A DNA stretch of 64,000 nucleotides from Clostridia bacterium (GTDB lineage Bacteria; Bacillota; Clostridia; Oscillospirales; Acutalibacteraceae). The position numbers were made by a program, and so were the translations under genes. Below the pieces are notes generated by a model. The model worked only from the letters and a program-made list of their open reading frames with translations. It was not told the DNA's origin and ran no database searches. Below, in pieces: positions 35,255 through 43,508 of the stretch. The stretch is from positions 186,001 through 250,000 of the forward strand of contig JAFSFB010000016.1 of assembly GCA_017435385.1 (NCBI GenBank). Direction: 5' to 3'. Within the stretch, counting starts at the first letter, position 1. Every line of letters begins with the position of its first letter.

Positions 35255-36220
35255 TTAACCCTGCTTTTTCTTCTTTATAATAAATGCAGCAGCGGCAACG
35301 ATGACCGCCACACCTGAACAAGCCGCAACCAACTCGGTTCTGGACTTATCCTCCTCAACGGCATGAACCTGATTCGAGGAGTGCGTCTGCGTTTCGGTAA
35401 GCAGTCCTTCGGTTGCCGAATAAACCTGCGTAACCGATTCGGTTAGCAAAGCGTCGGTCGTTGCAGCTTCGGTTGATACTTCGGATGATATTTCTTCTTT
35501 TGTTGTTTCCGCCTTGGTTGTCGTAATTTTTGTTGTTGCCGTAACGGGAACGGTCGACTGCGCTTTCGTTGTCGGAACCGCAGTCGTCGGCGGTGCGGTC
35601 GGCTTTTCGGTCGTCGGAGCCTCGGTTGTTGTCTGCTTCTCGGTTTCGGGCTGCTTGTCCGCTTCTCCCGTTACCGCATTTTTCAGAACGGGTGCAGGCG
35701 CATTACCGACACTCACGGGAGTATAGACATAGTAAGAATCCGACGGATATTTTATCTGTCTGTCAATTGCCGCCTGCCCGTTATAACGGGCATTCTGTTC
35801 AAACATCGTTATGTAGCCGTCTTTATATTCTCTGACAAGGGCCCAATGGTCGGTCGATGAGCCTCTCATTTCCGCCGAAACAAAAATGATATCCCCTGCC
35901 TTGGGCGAAGATGTTTTAACGAACTTATAGCCTTCCGTCAACGATGTCGGAAGAGGCTCGCTGTAAGGTCTGATGTCAAGACCGTATGCTTCTTTATAAA
36001 ATCTTATAACCAGTTCACCGCACTGATAATTGCGGTTGTCCTCGTTGTAATATGCGGGAACGCCGTAAAAGGTATCCGCAACAAAATTATTTCCTTCTAT
36101 TTCAACCCATGTGCCGTTCGGCTTCAGGTCATCATACCAGTCGGCTGATGCGGTCTGCATAAAGCAAGCCAGAAGAACCGGAATGCACATGAGCTTAATC
36201 ACCGTTTCTTTTAAACTCAT
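35255..36220 (-). CDS. Membrane-anchored CHAP-like (NlpC/P60-type) surface protein
   Basis: The protein is 321 residues. A signal peptide (1-26) is followed by a cysteine-protease/amidase-like domain: Cys67 (QCGEL), the AGDIIF strand near 108, His125 (DHWALV) and Glu141/Asn143 as third-residue candidates, the order seen in CHAP domains. Residues about 170-285 are a low-complexity Thr/Glu/Ala linker. A C-terminal membrane helix (about 294-314) ends in KKKKQG. This is wall-facing topology. Peptidoglycan cleavage is inferred. AAGGAG lies 6 nt before the ATG. It lies 15 nt after dgt and 33 nt before dnaG, and so is embedded in an informational operon. Confidence 0.75.
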   Translation of the reverse strand: MSLKETVIKLMCIPVLLACFMQTASADWYDDLKPNGTWVEIEGNNFVADTFYGVPAYYNEDNRNYQCGELVIRFYKEAYGLDIRPYSEPLPTSLTEGYKFVKTSSPKAGDIIFVSAEMRGSSTDHWALVREYKDGYITMFEQNARYNGQAAIDRQIKYPSDSYYVYTPVSVGNAPAPVLKNAVTGEADKQPETEKQTTTEAPTTEKPTAPPTTAVPTTKAQSTVPVTATTKITTTKAETTKEEISSEVSTEAATTDALLTESVTQVYSATEGLLTETQTHSSNQVHAVEEDKSRTELVAACSGVAVIVAAAAFIIKKKKQG

Positions 36221-36235
36221 TATAACTCCTTGGTT

Positions 36236-37249
36236 TTAAAATAAATCGTTAATTTCGCTCCATGCCTTGGGGACATAAAGCTCATTAAACACTCTGACGG
36301 CATATCTGTCAGTCATGCCTGCAATAAAGTCGCAGGCGGCAACGCCGATTCCGTCACGCTCAATTATATCCTTGAACTGAGGAGGCAGGTTTTCCGCCTT
36401 TTTGGCAAAATGATAGTAAAGACTCTGAACAAGCTCAACCGCTTTCTTCTCTTCGCTTTTGCATGCAGGGTTGGTATAAACCTTGGCAAACATGAAGGTA
36501 TGAAGCTCGTCGAAGGCCTGCTGAATACCCGGATCGAGTCTGATATCGTCATCGCTGTTGTTGATGCAGCTCAGAACAAGAGTATTGATTCTTGAGCTCT
36601 TTGATGTTCCGAGAACATGGCGGATGGCAAGAGGAATGTCGTCCTCGCTCATTATTCCCGCAACCGTCGCATCGTCAATGTCATGGTTTATATATGCTAT
36701 TCTGTCGGCAAGGCGAACGATCCTTCCCTCGAGAGTAGCCGCCTGCTCGCCGTTTGTATGGCGTTCGATACCGTTGCGCACCTCGTAGGTAAGGTTTAGT
36801 CCCTTGCCGTCTTTTTCAAGAAAATCAACAACTCTGAGGCTCTGAGTATAATGCTTGAAGCCACCGGGGCAGACATCGTTGAGAGCTCTTTCGCCTGCAT
36901 GGCCGAAGGGAGTATGCCCCAAATCGTGACCGAGAGCGATCGCTTCGGTCAGGTCGCAGTTGAGATTCATCGCTCCTGCAATCGTTCTTGCGATCTGCGA
37001 AACCTCAAGAGTATGGGTAAGACGGGTGCGGTAATGATCTCCCTCAGGAGAAAGAAAGACCTGAGTTTTATGCTTGAGTCTTCTGAATGAATTGGAATGG
37101 ATGATTCTGTCCCTGTCACGCTGAAAAGCCGTTCTGACAAGGCACTCCTCCTCGGGAACAAGTCTTCCCCTGCTTTCGCTCGAAAGAGCCGCCCTCGGCG
37201 ACAAGGTTTCTTTTTCTCTTAAACAAGCCTGTTCTCTGATCGTTGCCAT
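36236..37249 (-). CDS. dgt: dGTPase-like HD-domain phosphohydrolase
   Basis: The protein is 337 residues. HD-superfamily residues: H in RLTHTLEV near 78, the GHDLGHTPFGHAGE block near 107-120, and a later D in the LADRIAYINHDIDD segment near 180. Family members hydrolyse dNTPs to deoxynucleosides and triphosphate. The ATG at 37249 follows AAGGGG; the open frame continues 60 codons upstream but lacks family similarity. In Firmicutes a dgt-like gene commonly precedes dnaG-rpoD, which fits here apart from the inserted surface-protein gene. Confidence 0.9.
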   Translation of the reverse strand: MATIREQACLREKETLSPRAALSSESRGRLVPEEECLVRTAFQRDRDRIIHSNSFRRLKHKTQVFLSPEGDHYRTRLTHTLEVSQIARTIAGAMNLNCDLTEAIALGHDLGHTPFGHAGERALNDVCPGGFKHYTQSLRVVDFLEKDGKGLNLTYEVRNGIERHTNGEQAATLEGRIVRLADRIAYINHDIDDATVAGIMSEDDIPLAIRHVLGTSKSSRINTLVLSCINNSDDDIRLDPGIQQAFDELHTFMFAKVYTNPACKSEEKKAVELVQSLYYHFAKKAENLPPQFKDIIERDGIGVAACDFIAGMTDRYAVRVFNELYVPKAWSEINDLF

Positions 37250-37327
37250 CTTATTCACCCCTTCATAATCTATATACGCACAAAAGCGGTCGATTCCTGC
37301 AAGAAAATTATGAACAAATTGTAAACA

Positions 37328-37357
37328 TTTAAAACCGCTGCACTGATGCACAGCGGT
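37328..37357 (-). terminator. Terminator of the IMPACT-family gene
   Basis: ACCGCTG...CAGCGGT hairpin (37334-37357), then TTTTAAATG on the minus strand, between the IMPACT-family gene and dgt. Confidence 0.65.
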
Positions 37358-37361
37358 CATT

Positions 37362-37991
37362 TCAGTCCATATCCGCAAAGAACTCGTCGATCTTTTCAGC
37401 TTTATATCTTCCGTTGCTGACATCAATCAGCTTCGCATTGAAGCCGTCGATGATCTCAAGAGGCATTCTGAAAATGAGCGTTACATTATCCTCGAATACC
37501 GTGTCCTCGATTATTCCGCCGTTTTCGGGCACAAGGGAAGAAAGCTTACCGTAAAAATAATAGTCGCAGGTTACCTTCAGCCTGCCGCACATCGCACGGG
37601 TAACGATTCCGCCTGCCGCAACAGCGATCGATGCCGAATGAGAATAAGCCCTTACAAGACCGCCTGCACCGAGCATTATGCCGCCGAAATATCGGGTAAC
37701 AACAACGGCGCAGTCGGTGACACCCGTTTTCTCCAGAACATCGAGAGTCGGGATGCCTGCCGTGCCCTGAGGCTCACCGTCATCGGAATAGCGCTTGATT
37801 CCGCCCTCACGGAGAATATAGGCATAAACATTATGGGTTGCATCCCAATGCTTCTTGCTTACCTCGGCGATAAAAGCGAGAGCCTCCTCCTGAGTCGTTA
37901 CGGGCTTGATATGACCGATGAAACGGGATTTCTTGACTATATATTCGTCCTTTGCTTCAGCTCTTATGGTTTTATAGCTGTTATTATTCAT
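37362..37991 (-). CDS. YigZ/IMPACT family protein (UPF0029)
   Basis: The protein is 209 residues. The N-terminal IMPACT domain has KKSRFIGHIKPV near 20, HNVYAYIL near 55, and SDDGEPQGTAGIP near 70, all hallmark blocks. TRYFGGIMLGAGGLVRAY near 100 is the most conserved motif. The C-terminal ferredoxin-like DUF1949 part follows. The bacterial function is unsettled; the eukaryotic homologue modulates Gcn2. The ATG is about 12 nt after GGAGG, which is long; no closer start exists in frame. Confidence 0.9.
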   Translation of the reverse strand: MNNNSYKTIRAEAKDEYIVKKSRFIGHIKPVTTQEEALAFIAEVSKKHWDATHNVYAYILREGGIKRYSDDGEPQGTAGIPTLDVLEKTGVTDCAVVVTRYFGGIMLGAGGLVRAYSHSASIAVAAGGIVTRAMCGRLKVTCDYYFYGKLSSLVPENGGIIEDTVFEDNVTLIFRMPLEIIDGFNAKLIDVSNGRYKAEKIDEFFADMD

Positions 37992-38011
37992 TTCTATAAA
38001 AAACCTCCGAT

Positions 38012-38044
38012 GCAGAAAAGCAAAGCGGCGCAAAAATGCGCCGC
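38012..38044 (-). terminator. Terminator of rpmE
   Basis: A perfect GCGGCGCA/TGCGCCGC hairpin (38025-38044) followed on the minus strand by TTTGCTTTT. Confidence 0.85.
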
Positions 38045-38056
38045 AGAATTTGCTTC

Positions 38057-38266
38057 TTATTTGTTGTTGTTAAGATTGAAACGCTTGTTGAAGCGATCAA
38101 CACGTCCGCCGGTATCAACGAGCTTCTGCTTACCGGTATAGAACGGATGGCACTTTGAGCAGATATCAACACGAAGATTTTCCTTTGTTGAGCCGGTTTC
38201 GATAACCTCACCGCATGCGCAACGGATGACTGTCTGCTTGTAGTTGGGATGAAGTCCTTCCTTCAT
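38057..38266 (-). CDS. rpmE: 50S ribosomal protein L31, zinc-binding type
   Basis: The protein is 69 residues. It starts [11 protein letters not shown]. The C-x-C (residues 16-18) and C-x2-C (36-39) pairs mark the zinc-containing C+ form, which elsewhere is swapped for a C- paralogue under zinc limitation. The ATG at 38266 has GAGGTG 6 nt upstream; a GTG three codons earlier overlaps the ribosome site. Confidence 0.96.
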   Translation of the reverse strand: MKEGLHPNYKQTVIRCACGEVIETGSTKENLRVDICSKCHPFYTGKQKLVDTGGRVDRFNKRFNLNNNK

Positions 38267-38307
38267 TTTGTTCACCTCTTTCGGTTATACATAAACATAA
38301 CATATGA

Positions 38308-38336
38308 ATATTATCACAAGAAGTTCAAAAAAGCAA
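38308..38336 (-). promoter_or_regulatory. Promoter of rpmE
   Basis: TTGCTT (38336-38331), a 17-nt spacer and TAATAT (38313-38308), with a TGTG extension before the -10. Confidence 0.6.
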
Positions 38337-38391
38337 GTGTTTTTTTAATTTTTTTCTGTATGCGCCGTTTTTTAATAAAAACTAACAGTTA

Positions 38392-39672
38392 TTACTTCTG
38401 TGAAGCTTCCAAAGCTTGTGCAACATCGGCAATAATATCGTCAACATGCTCGATACCGACGGAAAGGCGGATGAGGTCATCCGAAATTCCGCATGCGATA
38501 AGCTCCTCAGAGGTGAGCTGACGGTGAGTTGTGCTTGCGGGATGCAGGCAGCATGTTCTCGCATCGGCAACATGAGTTGCGATTTCGGCAATTCTGAGGC
38601 TGTCCATGAACTTCGTTGCAGCAGCTCTGCCACCCTTGATGCGGAAAGAGATAACGCCGCTTGTGCCGTTCGGCATATATTTCTGAGCAAGCTCATAGCC
38701 CTTGCTGCCTTCCATACCGGGATAAGTGACCTCAACGGCATATCCGCTGTTCTTGATGTATTCAGCAACCTTTGAGGCGTTATAGCAATGTCTTTCGACT
38801 CTGAGGGGCAGAGTTTCAAGACCAAGGTTGAGAAGGAATGCGTTGAAGGGAGAAGGAATCGAACCGAGGTCACGCATGAGCTGAGCAGTCGCCTTCGTGA
38901 TATAAGCGAGCTTGCCGAAACGCTCGGTGTAAGTGATTCCGTGATACGAATCGTCGGGAGTTGTCAGACCGGGGAACTTGTCGTTCTGAGTCCAGTCGAA
39001 ATTACCGCTGTCAACGATAACGCCGCCGACGCTCGTTGCATGACCGTCCATATATTTTGTTGTTGAGTGGATAACGATATCCGCACCGAACTCGAAGGGG
39101 CGGCAGTTGACGGGTGTGGGGAAGGTATTGTCAACGATAAGCGGAACGCCGTGAGCATGAGCGGCATCGGCAAAGGTCGAAATGTCAAGCACCTCAAGAG
39201 CGGGGTTTGAAAGGCTCTCTGCAAAAACAGCCTTGGTGTTGGGCTTGAATGCGGCGTCAAGCTCTTCCTTAGTTGCCTGAGGGCTGACAAATGTGAAATC
39301 AATGCCGAGCTTTCTCATCGTAACATTGAAAAGGTTGAATGTTCCGCCGTAGATCTTTGCGGAGCTGATAACATGGTCGCCTGCCGAAGCAATATTGAAA
39401 ACGGAATAGAACGAAGCAGCCTGACCCGAGGAGGTGAGCATCGCACCGACACCGCCCTCAAGAGCGGCGATCTTTGCGGCAACGGCATCGTTGGTGGGGT
39501 TCTGAAGACGGGTATAGAAATATCCCGATGCTTCAAGGTCGAAAAGCTTACCCATCTCATCGCTCGAGTCATACTTATAGGTCGTGCTCTGATAAATGGG
39601 GAGCTGGCGGGGCTCGCCGTTATTGGGAGCATAGCCGCTTAAAATACATTTGGTATTGATCTTATAATCCAT
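38392..39672 (-). CDS. metY: O-acetylhomoserine aminocarboxypropyltransferase / sulfhydrylase
   Basis: The protein is 426 residues of the Cys/Met-metabolism PLP family. YxYTRLxNPT near residue 52, the SSGQAA turn near 82, and the PLP lysine in HSTTKYMDGH near 205 are present. It makes homocysteine from O-acetylhomoserine and sulfide. The length above 400 fits MetY rather than MetB or MetC. GGAGG lies 8-9 nt before the ATG. It starts one base after the apgM stop, hence is translationally coupled, and is last in the long rny-led operon. Confidence 0.92.
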   Translation of the reverse strand: MDYKINTKCILSGYAPNNGEPRQLPIYQSTTYKYDSSDEMGKLFDLEASGYFYTRLQNPTNDAVAAKIAALEGGVGAMLTSSGQAASFYSVFNIASAGDHVISSAKIYGGTFNLFNVTMRKLGIDFTFVSPQATKEELDAAFKPNTKAVFAESLSNPALEVLDISTFADAAHAHGVPLIVDNTFPTPVNCRPFEFGADIVIHSTTKYMDGHATSVGGVIVDSGNFDWTQNDKFPGLTTPDDSYHGITYTERFGKLAYITKATAQLMRDLGSIPSPFNAFLLNLGLETLPLRVERHCYNASKVAEYIKNSGYAVEVTYPGMEGSKGYELAQKYMPNGTSGVISFRIKGGRAAATKFMDSLRIAEIATHVADARTCCLHPASTTHRQLTSEELIACGISDDLIRLSVGIEHVDDIIADVAQALEASQK

Positions 39673-39673
39673 T

Positions 39674-40891
39674 TTATTTTACCTCCAGAAATTCTTTCAT
39701 GAGTGAGGGACCGAAATCAACGAAATCGCCCGTTGCTTCGGCAGTCTTTTCATTTATCGTTTCAACGCCGCTCTCCTTTTCACCGTTCTTATGATAAATC
39801 ATGAACGGAACGGGATCGCTTGCGTGAGTCTGAGTGACAATGGGTGTCGGATGGTCAGGAAGAATCATGACCTTATAGTCATCGCCGCAGTTATTGAGAT
39901 AACCGAGAACGATCGGAAGAACTCTCTCGTCGATAAGCTCGATCGCTCTTATCTTGTTTTCAGGTTCGTTTCTGTGGCCGCATTCGTCGGGTGCCTCGAT
40001 ATGGATGTAAACGAGGTCTGCACCGTTTTTCCATTCCTCGACGGCGGCGTTTGCCTTGCCTTCAAAGTTAGTATCAATATATCCCGTTGCGCCTTCAACC
40101 TCAGGAGTGTTCATGCCTGCGCAGATGCCGATGCCTTTAAGCAGGTCAACGGCGGATACGATACTGCCCTTTACGCCGAAGGTCTGTTCAAAATTTGAAA
40201 GAGCGGGCTTACTGCCCTCGCCCCAGAGCCATATCGAGTTTGCGGGAGCCTTACCCTCCGCAACTCTCTTTTTATTGACGGGATGGTCTTTAAGGAAACC
40301 GTAGCTTTCCTTCATCATGGCAACAAGCTTTTCTGCGTTGGGGGAATCGGAAAGATATGAGCCGACCACTCTGCCCGAAATATCGTGGGGAGGAGTCATC
40401 TTACCAAGCTCGGTCGTACCGCCGTGATGAATCAGACAATGGCGGTAGCTGACACCGCTGTAAAAAGCAAACTCATCGTTTCCGAAATACTCCTGCACGG
40501 TCTTGATGATTTCAGCCGCCTCTGCAGTTGAAATGTCGCCTGCCGAATAGTCAAGCATGGTTTTTTCGTCATAATTTTCCTCATCGCTGAGAGTTACGAT
40601 GTTGCAGCGCAGAGCCACATCGTCATCAGCCATATTAACGCCGATGCTGACAGCCTCGAGGGGTGAGCGACCCGTATAGCAGATTTTGGGATCATAGCCG
40701 AGAACGCTGAGGTTGGCAACATCGCTGCCGGGCTTCAGACCGTCGGCAACCGTTCTGACAAGACCTACCCTGCCCTTTTGCGCCATCGAATCGAAGACGG
40801 GCTTTTTCGCAAGCTCCATCGGAGTTTTTCCGTCAAGTGCGGGAACGGCATAGTCCGCCATTCCGTCATAAAGTATTACCGCATATTTCAT
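39674..40891 (-). CDS. apgM: Cofactor-independent phosphoglycerate mutase, archaeal type (ApgM); possible homoserine kinase
   Basis: The protein is 405 residues of the alkaline-phosphatase superfamily. It starts YAVILYDGMADYAVP with the metal-binding Asp. A PGSDVANLSVLGYDP segment with the nucleophile Ser lies near 54, and VMILPDHPTPI near 345 and similar Asp/His metal ligands follow. Two roles are known or proposed for this family: 2-/3-phosphoglycerate interconversion, or a non-orthologous homoserine kinase in organisms where the gene clusters with Met/Thr genes. The 1-nt junction with metY favours the second role, but this is inference. Confidence 0.85.
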   Translation of the reverse strand: MKYAVILYDGMADYAVPALDGKTPMELAKKPVFDSMAQKGRVGLVRTVADGLKPGSDVANLSVLGYDPKICYTGRSPLEAVSIGVNMADDDVALRCNIVTLSDEENYDEKTMLDYSAGDISTAEAAEIIKTVQEYFGNDEFAFYSGVSYRHCLIHHGGTTELGKMTPPHDISGRVVGSYLSDSPNAEKLVAMMKESYGFLKDHPVNKKRVAEGKAPANSIWLWGEGSKPALSNFEQTFGVKGSIVSAVDLLKGIGICAGMNTPEVEGATGYIDTNFEGKANAAVEEWKNGADLVYIHIEAPDECGHRNEPENKIRAIELIDERVLPIVLGYLNNCGDDYKVMILPDHPTPIVTQTHASDPVPFMIYHKNGEKESGVETINEKTAEATGDFVDFGPSLMKEFLEVK

Positions 40892-40911
40892 ATTATCATC
40901 CTTCCGTAGGG

Positions 40912-41451
40912 TTAATCATTTAACTCTTTATCCATAAATACCCTTGAGCCCGTTGCACCCTTCTGTCCCTGATATTTTCCTCTGTAGGGATTGAGTGCTT
41001 TTTCATCCATTTTCGCAAAAACAAGCTGACCGACTCTGCGACCCGCTTTAAGCTCTATAGCACAACGGTTTGCATTGAACAATTCAAGCGTTATCTCGCC
41101 CTTGAATCCGGGGTCAACCCAGCCTGCGTTCTGAATGAAAAGACCCATTCTGCCGAGTGAGCTTCTGCCTTCAACAAAAGCGGTCAGGTCATCGGGCAGT
41201 TCAAAATATTCCATTGTTGTTGCAAGAACAAACTGACCGGGAAGCAACACATAGGTATCGGTTTCAATTGTTTCATATTCTATTTTGTCTTCAAGGTTTA
41301 TTATGCCTTTTGATGAATCTTTTACGATACTGAATGTGTTTCCCAAGCGGATATCGATACTCGCAGGCTGAATCTGAGCAGACTCAATCGGTTCTGCAAC
41401 AAGGGTTCTCTCTTCGAGCATTTTTATTAATGTTTTATCTGATAAAATCAT
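40912..41451 (-). CDS. dcd: dCTP deaminase
   Basis: The protein is 179 residues. SIDIRLGN is near 32, the catalytic block EGRSSLGRMGL near 93-103, then NAGWVDPGFKGEITLEL, and a C-terminal YQGQKGATGSR. It converts dCTP to dUTP, or to dUMP in bifunctional forms, for thymidylate synthesis. AAGGAG lies 6 nt before the ATG. It starts 14 nt after the RAYT stop. Confidence 0.95.
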   Translation of the reverse strand: MILSDKTLIKMLEERTLVAEPIESAQIQPASIDIRLGNTFSIVKDSSKGIINLEDKIEYETIETDTYVLLPGQFVLATTMEYFELPDDLTAFVEGRSSLGRMGLFIQNAGWVDPGFKGEITLELFNANRCAIELKAGRRVGQLVFAKMDEKALNPYRGKYQGQKGATGSRVFMDKELND

Positions 41452-41465
41452 AATTTACTCCTTGA

Positions 41466-41963
41466 TCAATAATCTTCACCTTTATTAAGCAACCACTTAT
41501 AAGGGTTTTCTTCAATGTATTCCCATACCTCTTCATAACCCTCAACAGAATCAATAACTCTGTCAAAGTATGAATCTTGCCAGATTGATTGACCGATTTC
41601 TTTGGTAACCATTGTTTTCAGTGATCGCACAACGGTATGCAGTGTAGGGCGGGATGCCTTCATCCCGCCGTCATCGCAAAGCGATGAATCAAACAACAAA
41701 AGCAAGTGAATATGATTTGGCATAATCACATAATTTTCAACTTTTATGCTCTCATAGGCTTTTTCAATGTTTAAAATATATTTCTCCGCAACTCTTCCGA
41801 TTTGAGAAAGAATTGTTTGCGGCGGGATGTGGGCATCCCGCCCTACATCGACCGAACCCAACAAATGCTTCTTATTCCTCACACAAATTGTTACAAAGTA
41901 ACACCCGTTCTGACTGTAATCATAATTTTTCAGTCTGGGATGCTTTCTTTCAGGCAAACTCAT
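41466..41963 (-). CDS. REP-associated tyrosine transposase (RAYT, Y1_Tnp family)
   Basis: The protein is 165 residues. The N-terminal RKHPRLKNYDYSQNGCYFVTIC block, the HUH motif as MPNHIHLLL near 77-85, and the catalytic tyrosine in WQDSYFDRVI near 132 define a single-copy RAYT. Two REP-like palindromes lie inside the coding sequence and encode the variable VGRDAHIPP and DGGMKASRP segments. It begins one base after the ttcA stop and ends 14 nt before dcd, so it is co-transcribed. No flanking insertion-sequence ends were seen. It looks intact and domesticated. Confidence 0.9.
   Translation of the reverse strand: MSLPERKHPRLKNYDYSQNGCYFVTICVRNKKHLLGSVDVGRDAHIPPQTILSQIGRVAEKYILNIEKAYESIKVENYVIMPNHIHLLLLFDSSLCDDGGMKASRPTLHTVVRSLKTMVTKEIGQSIWQDSYFDRVIDSVEGYEEVWEYIEENPYKWLLNKGEDY
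41648..41669. repeat. REP-like palindrome inside the RAYT gene (copy 1)
   Basis: GGCGGGATG-CCTT-CATCCCGCC. It is preceded by GTAG and followed by a second small hairpin (TCATCGC/GCGATGA, 41671-41687). Confidence 0.8.
41821..41842. repeat. REP-like palindrome inside the RAYT gene (copy 2)
   Basis: GGCGGGATG-TGGG-CATCCCGCC followed by CTAC. With copy 1 it forms a 13-nt inverted repeat (GTAGGGCGGGATG at 41644-41656 and its complement at 41834-41846). Confidence 0.8.
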
Positions 41964-41964
41964 A

Positions 41965-42675
41965 TCAATACCCGTTTACGCCTTTTCTCTGCATTGCACC
42001 GAGGATCTTTTCACGGACATTGCCGTATTTTTTCTCGAGGGAGCTGAGGAACTCCTTGACCTCCTGCCTTTCGGTCGTTCCGTCGGCAGGACATTTGCTT
42101 TTGATAACGGGCAGATCTTCTTTTCTGACCACCCTTGCGCAGTCGCTTTCCCTTGCAAAGATCATCGGTCTTATCATATAGATATCCTTGCGTGAAAGAT
42201 ATGTCACGGGCATGAAGCAATCGAGCGTTCCGCCGTTGAATAAATTCATTATGAATGTTTCGGCAACATCATCGAGATGATGTCCGAGCGCAATTTTGTT
42301 GCAGCCTGCCGCCTTCGCCGCATCGTGAAGCGCACCTCTGCGCATTCTGGCGCAAAGACTGCAGGGATTTGATTCCTTGCGGATATCGAAAATAACCTCT
42401 GCAAGCTGAGTTCTTTTTATAATATATTCAACATCAAGCTTTTCGCACAGCTTTTCTATTTCCGAATAATCGGCATCCTCACCGCCGAAACGGGGATCGA
42501 GCGTTATTGCGACAAGCTCGAATTTTGCAGGATAAAACATGCGCAGATTTGCCATCGCCGCAAGAAGCGCCATGGAATCCTTTCCGCCCGAAACTCCGAC
42601 GGCAATTCTGTCGCCCTCAGCTATCATTTCATATTGCTCGCAGGCGGAGCGCATATAGCTTAAAAGTTTTTGCAT
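41965..42675 (-). CDS. ttcA: TtcA-family tRNA 2-thiolation PP-loop ATPase
   Basis: The protein is 236 residues. The PP-loop VGVSGGKDSMALL is near 27-39. The CxxC pair (PCSLC) near 104-108, with the conserved RRGAL, is of the TtcA type, which holds a Fe-S cluster. A GHHLDDVAETFIMNLFNGG block lies near 125-145. It adenylates tRNA cytidine 32 before thiolation. Third gene of the rny-ymdB-ttcA operon, 9 nt after ymdB. Confidence 0.88.
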   Translation of the reverse strand: MQKLLSYMRSACEQYEMIAEGDRIAVGVSGGKDSMALLAAMANLRMFYPAKFELVAITLDPRFGGEDADYSEIEKLCEKLDVEYIIKRTQLAEVIFDIRKESNPCSLCARMRRGALHDAAKAAGCNKIALGHHLDDVAETFIMNLFNGGTLDCFMPVTYLSRKDIYMIRPMIFARESDCARVVRKEDLPVIKSKCPADGTTERQEVKEFLSSLEKKYGNVREKILGAMQRKGVNGY

Positions 42676-42684
42676 AGCTCCACC

Positions 42685-43455
42685 TTATTCTATCGTCACG
42701 GGCTCGATGCTGACGACCTTGCCCGTCTTGTTTTCAATTTCAAAAATACATCCGTTCATCATGCATTCGCCCTCTGCGGTATCAAACCTTGCAGGCATGC
42801 TCGTTTTAAGCCACTCGATCGAAATCTCGGGCTTGACTCCGAGAACGGAAACCCTGGGACCCGTCATGCCGATATCGGTTATATATGCCGTACCCCTGGG
42901 CATGATCGTCGCATCGGCTGTCATGACATGGGTATGCGTTCCGAAAACGGCACTCACCCTGCCGTCAAGATAATATCCGAGTGCTTTTTTCTCTGCGGTT
43001 GCCTCTGCATGGAAATCAACAAGAATGATTCTGCAGTCCGACAGCTTCGGGATAATTTCGTCGGCAACGGCAAACGGATTGTCACATCTGTCCATATAAA
43101 CATTGCCCATCAGATTGATAACTCCGACCTTGACAAAGCCCATGTCAATAACGGCATAGCCCTTGCCGGGGTTGTTTTTGTTGAAGTTTGCAGGTCTGAT
43201 GATACTCTCGCTTTCGTCAAGCATGTCATACATTTCTTTTCTGCGGAAAACATGATTTCCCGTTGTCAGAAAATCAACGCCGCTGTCAAAAAGATATTGC
43301 GCCGAAAAAGGAGTTATTCCGTTACCGACCGCCGAATTTTCGCCGTTTGCGATGCAAAGGTCTATGCCCTTGACCTTCTTGAACGAAGGAAGAGCAGAAC
43401 GCAGAAATTCACATCCCTTTGATGAAACAACATCGCCGATAACTAAAATATTCAT
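42685..43455 (-). CDS. ymdB: YmdB-family metallophosphoesterase (TIGR00282)
   Basis: The protein is 256 residues. It starts MNILVIGDVVSSKG (Asp metal ligand). NGENSA is near 38, TTGNHVF near 65, DFHAEAT near 148 and GTHTHVMTAD near 172, all signature blocks. The Bacillus subtilis homologue is a 2',3'-cAMP phosphodiesterase that affects RNase Y-dependent mRNA levels and motility/biofilm choice. The adjacent rny gene is the usual partner. ATG preceded by AAGGAG. Confidence 0.93.
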   Translation of the reverse strand: MNILVIGDVVSSKGCEFLRSALPSFKKVKGIDLCIANGENSAVGNGITPFSAQYLFDSGVDFLTTGNHVFRRKEMYDMLDESESIIRPANFNKNNPGKGYAVIDMGFVKVGVINLMGNVYMDRCDNPFAVADEIIPKLSDCRIILVDFHAEATAEKKALGYYLDGRVSAVFGTHTHVMTADATIMPRGTAYITDIGMTGPRVSVLGVKPEISIEWLKTSMPARFDTAEGECMMNGCIFEIENKTGKVVSIEPVTIE

Positions 43456-43476
43456 TGATACTCCTTAAAGCAATTC

Positions 43477-43500
43477 AAGGGACTGCAGGTGCAGCCCCTT
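43477..43500 (-). other. Hairpin in the rny-ymdB gap
   Basis: AAGGGGCTGCA/TGCAGTCCCTT stem with a 2-nt loop. No T-tract follows on the minus strand, so it is more likely an RNA processing or stability element than a terminator. Confidence 0.45.
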
Positions 43501-43508
43501 GGAAAAAT

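Noticed and set aside
41466..41963. Complete IS200/IS605 insertion sequence
   Set aside because: Motifs fit RAYT and not IS200 TnpA. No element ends, TnpB or target-site features flank it.
43477..43500. Terminator between rny and ymdB
   Set aside because: Good hairpin but no T-tract on the transcribed strand; the genes are treated as one operon.
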